Positions 52,159-61,700 of a DNA stretch of 64,000 nt are shown one piece after another. This stretch comes from Chryseosolibacter sp964493505 (GTDB lineage Bacteria > Bacteroidota > Bacteroidia > Cytophagales > Cyclobacteriaceae), in NCBI GenBank assembly GCA_964493505.1, contig CAZBNP010000018.1, positions 1 to 64,000 on the forward strand, read 5' to 3'. Under the pieces are notes generated by a model. The model saw nothing but the letters and a program-made list of their open reading frames with translations. It was not told where the DNA came from and ran no database searches. The stretch's first letter is position 1. Each line of letters begins with the position of its first letter. The position numbers and the translations under genes are program-made.

Positions 52159-52190
52159 CAAAGGTAGTTAGTTTAAACAGAATTTACAGA
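52159..52190 (-). promoter_or_regulatory. gcvP promoter
   Basis: Minus-strand TCTG (52187-52190), 20-nt spacer, TACCTTTG (52159-52166). Near-consensus, leader about 60 nt. No obvious glycine riboswitch is seen in the leader. Confidence 0.65.
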
Positions 52191-52258
52191 GGGTGGGATC
52201 AGACAATATTTTATGGAGCCTTTGAGAAAACTTATCCTGAAATGTTTTGGGAAAAGCC

Positions 52259-52266
52259 TATTTTTG
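52259..52266 (+). promoter_or_regulatory. M28 peptidase promoter -7 element
   Basis: TATTTTTG, exact TAnnTTTG; CCTG at 52236-52239 is a partial -33 with a 19-nt spacer. Leader about 67 nt. Confidence 0.5.
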
Positions 52267-52339
52267 CGGTAAGCCCTTGCTCTCCGCCAGCCGGGGTTTG
52301 GGTATTACCGGGTTCTGGCAGAAGTATTAATTCACCATT

Positions 52340-53836
52340 ATGACTTTAAGATATTTTGTTCTCGGCCTGCTGCTTGTCCAGGCCAATCTTTTCGCACAGT
52401 CGTCGAAGGAGTATGAGGCATTGATCTCACCGGAGGAGATGAAAAGCAATTTGTCTATTTTGGCTTCGGATGCGCTCGAAGGACGCGCCACCGGAACAAG
52501 GGGACAGAAAATGGCAGCGGCCTTTATCAGTTTTCATTTCGAACAACTGGGATTAAAGGCACCTGTTGACGGAAGTTATTACCAGCACTTCAATCTTTAC
52601 AGGATTGTTCCCGCGGAGACTACGCTTAGCACCGGCGGAACTACTTATAGGAATTTTAAGGATATCATCTTCTATGGACAGGACAACTCCGGCGGGCCGA
52701 TACAAATTCCCGTGGTGTTTGCCGGTAGAGGACGCGTGGAAGACTTTGCCAAGATCCAGGCAGGAGGTAAAGGTGTCGTGATTTTGATGGCTGACGATGA
52801 CCAGGACTACCGCACCCCGATCGCTGCGGCACGTGCGGCAAATGCAAGTATGGTCTTTATAGTGAATACAACCACGGAGACGGCGTTCCGCGATTATGCA
52901 CGCCAATGGGAAGCCTATTTGTCGGATACGCGTCTGTCGCTCAGGAAGCCGGAAATAGTTAGCCAAAACACAGGCGTGTTTTTTATCGCCCCCGCCGTGG
53001 CGGAGAAAGTGTTTGATACCAGTTTGGATAAGCTAAATAAGGCTGCTGAATCGACGTCGAAGAATTCACTTGGAAAAGTCGCGCAGGGCGACGTGACCTA
53101 CAAAACCAGCGTCGAAGCTCAGGCAGTAGCCTCCGAAAATGTATTGGGATATCTTGAAGGCACCGATAAAAAGGATGAGTTGCTGGTTATTACGTCACAC
53201 TATGACCACATCGGAATGTTGCCGTCAGGAGAGGGCGACCTGATCAATAACGGCGCGGATGACGACGGGTCTGGCACCGTTGCGGTTATGCAGATGGCCA
53301 AGGCTTTTGCGCAGGCAAAGAAGGATGGACATGGCCCTCGTCGAAGCATTCTTTTTATGACGGTGGCAGGAGAGGAGAATGGATTGCTTGGCTCTGACTA
53401 CTATACCCAGCACCCGGTGTTCCCGCTGGAAAATACCGTGGTCAATCTCAATGTCGATATGATTGGAAGACGCGACGAAGAACACAAAGATAGCCCTCCC
53501 TATGTCTATGTGATTGGTTCGGATAAGCTTTCAAGCGAATTGCATGAACTCAGTGAATCAGTCAACCGGGAGCATACAAACCTGGTGTTTGACTATACCT
53601 ATAACGATGAAAATCACCCGGCGCGATTATACTACAGGTCGGATCACTGGAATTTTGCGAAGAAGAACATACCCATCATCTTTTACTTTGACGGGATACA
53701 CGAGGACTATCACCAGCCCAGCGATGAAGTTGATAAGATTGAATTCGATCTGCTGACGGAACGAACCAAGTGTGTTTTTCACACCGCCTGGGAAATAGCC
53801 AACCGCGACAAACGTATCGAGCCAGACGCGCAGTAG
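52340..53836 (+). CDS. Secreted M28 family zinc aminopeptidase
   Basis: 498 residues with a signal peptide (residues 1-20, ending NLFAQ). A protease-associated (PA) domain is at about 100-230, and a catalytic M28 domain from about 265. The binuclear zinc ligands can be placed in SHYDHIG (H287), NNGADDDGSG (Asp at 307-308), the catalytic Glu pair GEENGLLG (E345-E346), NVDMIGR (D373) and EDYHQPSDE (His). No C-terminal type IX secretion domain follows, so it is probably periplasmic or exported another way. Likely trims peptides for nutrition. It converges with lipA (13 nt). Confidence 0.93.
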   Translation: MTLRYFVLGLLLVQANLFAQSSKEYEALISPEEMKSNLSILASDALEGRATGTRGQKMAAAFISFHFEQLGLKAPVDGSYYQHFNLYRIVPAETTLSTGGTTYRNFKDIIFYGQDNSGGPIQIPVVFAGRGRVEDFAKIQAGGKGVVILMADDDQDYRTPIAAARAANASMVFIVNTTTETAFRDYARQWEAYLSDTRLSLRKPEIVSQNTGVFFIAPAVAEKVFDTSLDKLNKAAESTSKNSLGKVAQGDVTYKTSVEAQAVASENVLGYLEGTDKKDELLVITSHYDHIGMLPSGEGDLINNGADDDGSGTVAVMQMAKAFAQAKKDGHGPRRSILFMTVAGEENGLLGSDYYTQHPVFPLENTVVNLNVDMIGRRDEEHKDSPPYVYVIGSDKLSSELHELSESVNREHTNLVFDYTYNDENHPARLYYRSDHWNFAKKNIPIIFYFDGIHEDYHQPSDEVDKIEFDLLTERTKCVFHTAWEIANRDKRIEPDAQ

Positions 53837-53849
53837 GGGTGTTGCCCCG

Positions 53850-54737
53850 CTAATCTAACGGTACGTTTACGTGTCGTTCGGCGTGATACGATGACCTGAC
53901 CAGCGGACCCGACTCGACATACTTCAGGCCGCGTTTCAACCCTTCTTCGCGGTAGAACGCGAACGTATCGGGGTGGATGAATTCTATGACTTCGTGGTGA
54001 TGCTTGGTCGGTTGAAGATATTGACCCAGCGTAAGGATGATGAGGCCGTTTTCCACCAGATCGTCCATCGCTTTCAGTACTTCCTCTTTAGTTTCGCCGA
54101 GCCCGAGCATGATACCCGATTTGGTGCGTTTGCCCGCTTCCCGGGTACGTTTGAGCTGTTCGAGGCTCCTCTCATATCGCGCCTGTGGTCTCACCGCTCT
54201 GTAAAGCCTACTCACAGTTTCCATGTTGTGCGACACAACTTCCTGGCCGCCTTCTATCATGCGATGCAAGGCATCCCAGTTCCCTTTCGTATCAGGAATC
54301 AGTGTTTCGATGGTTGTCTCCGGGCTGACCTTCTTCGTTTCAATAACCGTTTGATACCAGATCTCGGCGCCGCGATCTTTGAGTTCGTCGCGATTGACGG
54401 ATGTGATCACTGCATGTTTTACCTGCATTAATTTGATCGCTTCCGCTACACGGCGGGGTTCATCGACATCATATTCGGTGGGCCGGCCGGTCGCAACCGC
54501 GCAAAACGTGCAGCTTCTGGTGCAGATGTTGCCGAGGATCATGAACGTGGCTGTGCCCGCGCCCCAGCATTCGCCCATGTTGGGGCAATTCCCACTCTCA
54601 CAAATCGTATGAAGCTTATAGTTGTCGACCAGGCGTCGCACCCTCGCATAGTCAGGGCCTACCGGCAGCTTTACCCGCAGCCAATCAGGTTTCTTTCTTC
54701 GCGAGTCCTCTTTTGATATTACGGGTAGTTCAATCAT
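53850..54737 (-). CDS. lipA: Lipoyl synthase
   Basis: 295-residue radical SAM enzyme that inserts two sulfurs into octanoyl groups on GcvH and E2 proteins. The auxiliary cluster that donates sulfur uses the three cysteines of CESGNCPNMGECW; the radical SAM cluster uses CTRSCTFC. The C-terminal arginine-serine motif with the conserved Ser is in GPLVRSSYHAE. It lies 80 nt after gcvH on the same strand, linking cofactor and acceptor. Confidence 0.97.
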   Translation of the reverse strand: MIELPVISKEDSRRKKPDWLRVKLPVGPDYARVRRLVDNYKLHTICESGNCPNMGECWGAGTATFMILGNICTRSCTFCAVATGRPTEYDVDEPRRVAEAIKLMQVKHAVITSVNRDELKDRGAEIWYQTVIETKKVSPETTIETLIPDTKGNWDALHRMIEGGQEVVSHNMETVSRLYRAVRPQARYERSLEQLKRTREAGKRTKSGIMLGLGETKEEVLKAMDDLVENGLIILTLGQYLQPTKHHHEVIEFIHPDTFAFYREEGLKRGLKYVESGPLVRSSYHAERHVNVPLD

Positions 54738-54817
54738 GGATTTGCTTGATGACGAGGGCCTGAAGCGAGAACAATAAAGCTCGCGGTTTAGTTTGCCCCG
54801 TTGCTTTTACATCGTCG

Positions 54818-55192
54818 CTACTGGCCGATCAGTTCTTTGTACTGTGCTGCAGTCAAAAGGGAGTCAGCATCGCCCGTTAATTCAATTTTGATCATCCAGC
54901 CTTCTTCGTACGGATCTTCATTCACTTTTTCCGGACTGCCATCGAGGACAGGATTGACTTCGATAACTTTCCCGGTGAGTGGCATGAACAGATCCGAGAC
55001 AGTTTTGACAGCTTCCACGGATCCGAAGATCTCATGCTCCTCTACATCGAGTCCGACGGTATTGATGTCGATGTACACGATGTCGCCGAGTTCGCTCTGC
55101 GCGAAGTCTGTAATGCCAACGGTCGCAGTCTTTCCGTCAATTTTGACCCATTCATGATCTTTTGTGTACTTAAGTCCCTCAGGAATATTCAT
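54818..55192 (-). CDS. gcvH: Glycine cleavage system H protein
   Basis: 124-residue lipoyl carrier that shuttles the aminomethyl group between P, T and L proteins. The lipoylated lysine is K63 in GSVEAVKTVSDLFMP. Start MNIPEGLKYTKDHEW at 55192; the frame extends six codons upstream. Followed by lipA. An exact -7 element lies 15 nt upstream. In other gliding Bacteroidetes gcvH also follows sprA. Confidence 0.97.
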   Translation of the reverse strand: MNIPEGLKYTKDHEWVKIDGKTATVGITDFAQSELGDIVYIDINTVGLDVEEHEIFGSVEAVKTVSDLFMPLTGKVIEVNPVLDGSPEKVNEDPYEEGWMIKIELTGDADSLLTAAQYKELIGQ

Positions 55193-55207
55193 GGTATTAG
55201 ATTTTGC

Positions 55208-55215
55208 CAAAAATA
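55208..55215 (-). promoter_or_regulatory. gcvH-lipA promoter -7 element
   Basis: Minus-strand TATTTTTG, exact TAnnTTTG, 15 nt before the gcvH start, giving a leader of about 10 nt. No clear -33. Confidence 0.45.
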
Positions 55216-55701
55216 GGAATTTTTTCTTTGATTATTCCCGGTAAAGGGCGGGACGCATCTTCCACTTTTCTCACTGAGGGTATCGGGACATGAAAAAGCT
55301 CCGCGATGAGTTCCGCCACGATCATAGGCGCTTAATCCGGGTAATGAATTCTCCTGGCTAAACCAGCAAGCAGTCTGGCCTTCGCTTTGCTGACCTCTCC
55401 TGTAATGAGTGCGTGGCGTAGTTTCCTTCCTCAGGGCTGTGTTCACAATCCAACCCAATTTGTCGCACTTCCGAAGCTTGCAATGCGTAAAGTCGATAGT
55501 TAAACCGGTCTCTGATGCTGACTTCGTAGGATGCTAGTCTCTCAATGTCAACGGAAAGTTTCTCCCGGGCGCCTCCGATCTTGCGTGGCGTAAATGCAAA
55601 GGGAGTTTTGACATTCCTCAAAAATAACATTTTATGTGATAAAAAAATTCGGCCCTATAATGTTGCTTCAGTTTACCGGCTCCTTTTTTTCGGACATGCT
55701 T
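55216..55701. other. 486-nt gap between sprA and gcvH, possible decayed gene
   Basis: No gene is recognised. On the minus strand one frame is open from 55630 to 55358 (90 codons). A second frame is open just past it, reading RKLRHALITGEVSKAKARLL, meets a stop, and continues from 55325 to 55197 as a 42-codon frame that runs into the gcvH promoter. Joined by one frameshift and one stop they could be remnants of a protein of about 140 residues, but GC-rich DNA also gives such frames by chance. A second TATTTTTG lies at 55621-55628 on the minus strand. Confidence 0.25.
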
Positions 55702-58700
55702 CTATTGGGCAAGGCTGAACCGAACCTGAATCCCGAAGCGGGTAGTCGCCCGGGGGTAGGAATTTGTGACGAGCGGTTCGTTGATCGTGCGTTCAAAGTA
55801 GCCTTGCATAGTCAGTTTTTCGTTGACAACATAGCTAATATTGGGCCTCAGCTGAAAATTGATGTTCCCGTTGGTGATCGTGCTGAGGTCGTCGACTTTG
55901 CGCTGGATCGTCTGTGTGTCTGTGATGGAGAAATTCATCCGGAAAGTGACATCGTTTTTCAAGACGATTGTGCGCCCCTGCGATTTGAAAGGAAGCCTCA
56001 TATTGTTTTTTGTGAACCCGATCTCACAGGAGACATCCCGGCTGTTCAATTCAGTCACTTGCGCGTTTGAGATATTGAGAGCAAGATCGCGTTTGGTCTT
56101 GTACTCGGCGCGCGCAGTAAGCCGGTTTTTGGTCCTTACGTTGATACCCACCAGCGGGGCAAACTGCTCGGATATCAGTACCTGGCTTATAACGTATAAC
56201 GGGATATACTTACCGTCGCTATTGAAGATCCCCGAGTAAGTACGATTGTAATCCTCTATCGGTTTATCCATACTCACCAATGCGGGGTCGTTCGCATCCA
56301 GTGAGTTTGAATAGTTAAGTACTGAATAGGATGACTGATACGCGTGGGAGATCGTCACCGACTGAAAAATATCGGCGAGGACACCAACTTTTCCGAGGCC
56401 TGTATAATCTACCCTCCAGTTTGGCATTGGCGTGCGGGGAAATGGTGAAAGGCTTACGCCCCGTGGATCGGCGCCACTGTAGGCGGCGATAAACGCGGGG
56501 ATGACAACGTCTTGTGACGTGGTATCGAATTCGGCACCATTGAATGCCTGGAACCGTTGCTTGATGATGCCGAGGTTTTCTTCGAACGTGCCGAAAATCT
56601 CGGAGTCAATGTCTCCGTTTGTTCGATTGAAAGCTGTGCGTATACTGAGGAACGAAACCTTGTAGCTGCCTCCGCGACTAGGGTTTATGGTCTCAAAACC
56701 TCCGTTGTCTGCATCGAACCGGAATATTTCCTGATACATATTCGTGCCTTCTTTCTTCACATCCAGCTGGATCTTAAAGTCGGCGGAGGGCTCCACACTG
56801 GCCCTCAGGTTGAGCATTTCGTTTCGCGTTTGCGTAAACGGTAACGTAAGAGCCGTTGACTGGGTCAGCCAGCCGTCTCTCGCGGCGACTCTCCGGACAT
56901 TCGGATCCTGACTACCCGTAACAAAACCCCACCCCGGTGCCTGCCAGTCATTGTCCAGCCCGAAAAATTTCGGTGTTCGGCTAAAGCCAGGGAGAAGGGT
57001 ACCTTCTGTACGCGAATAAGTTGCGTTGACTGAACGCAACGACATCAGCAGCCGCGCAACTCCTTTGATAAGGCCAGGTGTTGTCTTGACTGTGTCAGGC
57101 TGCGGTCGGACTGGCGCGCGCGCTTGCGGTGTTGTTGGCTGCCGCGTGGGACGCCGTGGTGTATTGAGGTCCTTCAGAAACTTGACTTTGTTATACAGCT
57201 TGACAAAATCTATTTTCCCCGTGACGTTATTTTCACGCGAGTTCTGAATAGTGTGCTTGAAGTCCAGGCTATCGGGAAGATCCTGCAGATTTTTCTCCTT
57301 CGCGATTGCATCCGGAATGTTTATGGGCCCCGCCCGCCAATTGTAGCCTGCCTGATACCGGTAGTCTGTGCTTAGCCAGTCAGTAATGGGAAATTTGTCG
57401 AGTGGTAACCGGTAGTTTATCGTGAATGTCTGATCGAAGTCCTTCATCCTCCCGAAATTCTTCAGGTTGGTCATGATGCTGTCACGCTTTGCCCGGCTGT
57501 CGATGTCGCCCTCCGGTTCGTCAATGACTGCGTTGGCACGTGCGGAGTATTCAAACGAAAGGCTTCGCGAAAGGTCCCACCGCAGGTTGTATTGCCGGTT
57601 TAATGTGAAGTACTTAAGATGGTTTGCTGGTGAATAGCTGACCGTGCCGTAGGCACCGTCGGAATTTCGGTATATCTTCTTCCCGAACGAGCGGTCGAGG
57701 TCTGCGCGAACAGATATGTTTGATGGCAGCAGGTTGAAATTGAAATCACGGAGGAATTTCAGATACGGGGTGGTGAATGCTTTTACATCTTTGAAGGGCT
57801 CGATACCCGCTGCCTTCGGCGCGAAGTTGTAGGCAACCGAACCGCGATACTGCCGCAACAGCGATTCTTTGGTAAAGAAATTCGCCTGCTGCATTTCACT
57901 GTAGGAGTAGCTGAAGGCGAGGTTCTCAATGTCCCAAAGGTGGGGAACCGCATCCTGCTTGACCTTTGTCTTTCGAACGTTTACAAAGTTAAGACTGCGC
58001 CGGGTTGTTCGGTCCTGAATAAGTTTCTTGAAATTACTACGGTCTTCCGGATCGGCGAATGATTTCAGCGCGGCGTCGACTTTCATGTCGGGGTTCGCTG
58101 GATCATAATTGGGATTGATCGTTGTGTTCTCATAGCTGACAAACATCGGTATCTTAATGCCCGTGTTACCCGGGAGTAGTTTGTCGATGTTTACACTGGC
58201 GGATACATCATACGCCGTGGTTTCATCGCGTGCTCGTTCACCGATCTTGGAGCTGACATTTCCAAATCCGAAAGTAGTGTGTCGCAGGGCCCCCGTTACG
58301 GTAGCAAAGTCGGCGAGCCTGGCGCTCAACGTAGTGCTGACTGCCCAACCGGGTGTTGTTTCAAAATCCGTTACGCGCAGCTCGTTGGCCCAGAGACAGA
58401 CGGAGTGAGCTCTTCTATCGGCCGACTTGGGGTTGCGAACCCCGATCATCATTACCTGTACGCTGCTGAGATCGGGTCGCCCTACCATGCGGATGAGATG
58501 CCGGCCGACGGGTTTACCGCCTGCCCGAGGGTATAATTCTCCTGCGGGAAACCGTTCGCGGTCGCGCGCTGCTTTTAAAGCATAGAATTCGTTGAGGTCG
58601 AGATCGATCTCGTTTTCCTCGGGCCACACGTCGCGACGGCTGGGATTCTGAATCTCGGCATTGGAGATCTTCAGGGGAATCTCAATTTCATAATAGTTCT

Positions 58701-61700
58701 GGTCGAAGTCCGTCCCCAATCTAAGGAAGGCGTGGAGTTCGTCGTCTTGCGAGCGGCTGTCAGCATGAAGAAACATTTTGATACGCCCGTAGTTGAAGAG
58801 GTCGACTCCGACATTCTTGAAGATCGCGCGCGCATCGCCATCGGCGAGATCGTCTACACATACCTGTACAGACTGTTCGTTCAGTTGCCGCGCGATAGCA
58901 GAGGTAACATCCTGATCTCTCTCCACTCCCGGTGGTACGCGGTACGGAGATGTGGGCGGTGTACCCGGCGTCGGCTCTTCCCATGCCCAGTTTTCTTCCA
59001 CGTTGACGACTGAAACACGGAAGTCGTTATACTCCGGCTCCTGGTCACCCTGGAAGCCACCTCCGCGTAAGTCGGACTGATACCTTCTCCAGCGGCTCCC
59101 TATCATCCGGAAGTTGGACATTCGCAACACTACGGGTTGCTGAAAATCAGTCAGCAACATCCGCATGTACCGGATGGATTTGAATCCGGTGATATTGCCA
59201 AACTTGTTCTCAAAATCTCTTACCGGTATCCGGAACAGGTACCAGTAAACGCCGTCGTGAAACCCGTTGTTCTTTTTTGCCAGCACCTTGTCTACGATGT
59301 ACTCAGCACCAACGAATAGTTCTCCCGGTTTGAGGTCGATATCGTATTCGTAATATTCTTCCAGCTCATTTAGCGTATTGTCTTCATTGAGATCTTCGTT
59401 GTCGGGTGTCTGTGTTGCCGACCGCGCGATATCATCGCTGGTTGTGGTGACGGGCGAGTTGCCGTCCTGACCGTTGTAGTCCTTGTAGCGTTCGAGTATC
59501 TGGGCGTTGCGCCGATCGAATTCGGCGTCGAAATAATGCCGGTAATTATCGGCTGACGGATCCTGAAGTACTACTTCAAGTGCCCCTGGATTTAACGCGT
59601 TTATGAAATCGGAGAAATGGGCTGCTTCCAGTTCAGTAGGTAATCCGTCGAGACCGACATCCTGATTTGCGCGCGACGAAGACTCAATGTTGAATGCGTC
59701 GGTCAGAAACTGCTGGCTGGTTACATAACCCCACACGTTGGGAGAGGCAGATGTTTCGAGCGCACCGTCGGCGGGAAGCCCGTTCTCAAAAGCATGCTTG
59801 GAATCGCGCGCGACATCTTCCGAGATACTTCCAAGCTGAAGAATGAATTTCCCGCCTGTAGTATTGTTGACACCATTTTTTTCATTCAAAAGGATCTGAC
59901 CCCCTTCTCCCGGCAGGAATGGATCCATCATCCAGAATTCAATGTATTCAATATTGGCTTTGTCGAAGTCGACCTCGGCGCGTATTGCAGTGGTGACACC
60001 ACCCCAGTTAGATCTTGGATCGTCAGCGAGGAGTCCCGCGCTTGTCAGGTTGGGGTTGTAGTTGTACTGACCCCGCTCGTTTGGATAGTAGGCGAGATCA
60101 AGCGTCGTCTGCCAGTACTGACCCTGCTGCGCTTCCAACTGATGATATATTTCATTGACATTGATTGCCCGCTGATAATGATATTTTTCCACGTCGGCTT
60201 CGCTGATGTTGCTGGGTTTAAACCTCCCGTTTTGCCTGTAGAATTGGTTGTCGATCGTGTACCAGGCAAGCTTTGCCCGTTTGTAACCAGCGCGGAGGTC
60301 AAGTGGCTGACCTCCGCTGGGGTCGAACCGCGGATCGCCAACCGGTGTGGCGGCGAGGCTCCAGCTTTGCGGCGACATTAATGAGTATGGCGTCGCCGTA
60401 TTCTCAAAATCGTCAACGTACGCGGTTCCTTCGCCATCAATGATGTTCGATGTTCCCGGTATCAACTGCGCAAACTCTCCCGTGAAGTTGATAGACGACG
60501 TTTCCTTGGTTTGAAGAATCGGAATCGCGTCTACCAGTTTGGTAAGGAGGCGACTGTCTTTGTTGATGTTGAAGTCGAGGCCGTACTGCATATTGCGAGC
60601 AGGCTCGGTGCCGATCTGGTTGCGGCTCACGAGCGGTCGCTCATTGTAGTACAGGAATGTAGAGCCGAGGTTGATGTCTTCGTTTACGCGATAGTCAAAC
60701 CGCGTTCCGATCAGACTTCGGGTCTGGAAGGCAAATGGATCGGACTGTTCATACTGCACACTTATATTCTTGCCTGAGCTGAGAATGCTCTCGTTGTTGA
60801 TGATAACCTTTCCGAATGTATAGTCTACCGTGTAGTCTGTTCCTTCCTGGAGTGGAATGCCTCCTACAAAGATTCGCACCGAGCCTTGCGATATACCGAA
60901 TCCCGGAATAAGTATCTCCCGGGCGGAGCCGGACCCTGAGCTGTATTGGCCTACAAGAAAGAACTTGTTCTTTGTGGCAAAGAGCTCGGCATCCGCTTTT
61001 GTGGTTCGGTACAAGGTATCGTACGCATATTTTTGGATCAGGACGTCTTCATTCGGCTGATCTTTGAACGCTTCGCGAAGTGCCACGTTAAAGGGTTCGA
61101 GATAGGGAAAAATGATCAGGCCATTTCGGGTGTCAATGGTGATACCTTCCACAAAATCGAAATTCCCGTCGCGCTGCGGATCGTTCATCTGGTTCAGTTT
61201 GTCGAGCCCGAGAATTTCAATCAACTGTCGTTCGCGCAGGGTGCTGCTTCCTTCCTGCAACTGCGGGTTGTCAATACCGGTGCGGTCATCGCGGTAGATT
61301 ACCCTGAGCTGGAAACCCTCGCGCGACAATTGGTTAACGTTGAGCCAGTAGATGTTTTTCATCATGAGGTCCCACGTCGGGATGATTCGATCGTTCTGAT
61401 CGCGGATACTGACTTTGCGTGGACGAAGCAGCTTGAGGAAGATCACTTCCTCATCCTTAAGCCCGGCAATGTCGTCAGTGAGCTCACCTACGCGGTGTCT
61501 TCCGGTTCCGGCGGTGTACTCATACGCAACAGCGATTGCCTCATCGTTCTGAAGCTTGCGTGTAAGGGTGATGTAACCGAGTTGCGGATGAAATGTAAAC
61601 TCGGTAGGACTAAGCTTGCGGGCCGCTGTAATTTTTTCAAAGTCGGTGCCGTTGTTGTTTTCGCCGGCGAAAAGATTTTCGAGCGCCTGATTTACATCGT

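Noticed and set aside
55197..55325. 42-codon frame just before gcvH as a separate small gene
   Set aside because: It overlaps the probable gcvH -7 element, is preceded in frame by a nearby stop and has no recognisable family; kept only as part of the possible decayed region.
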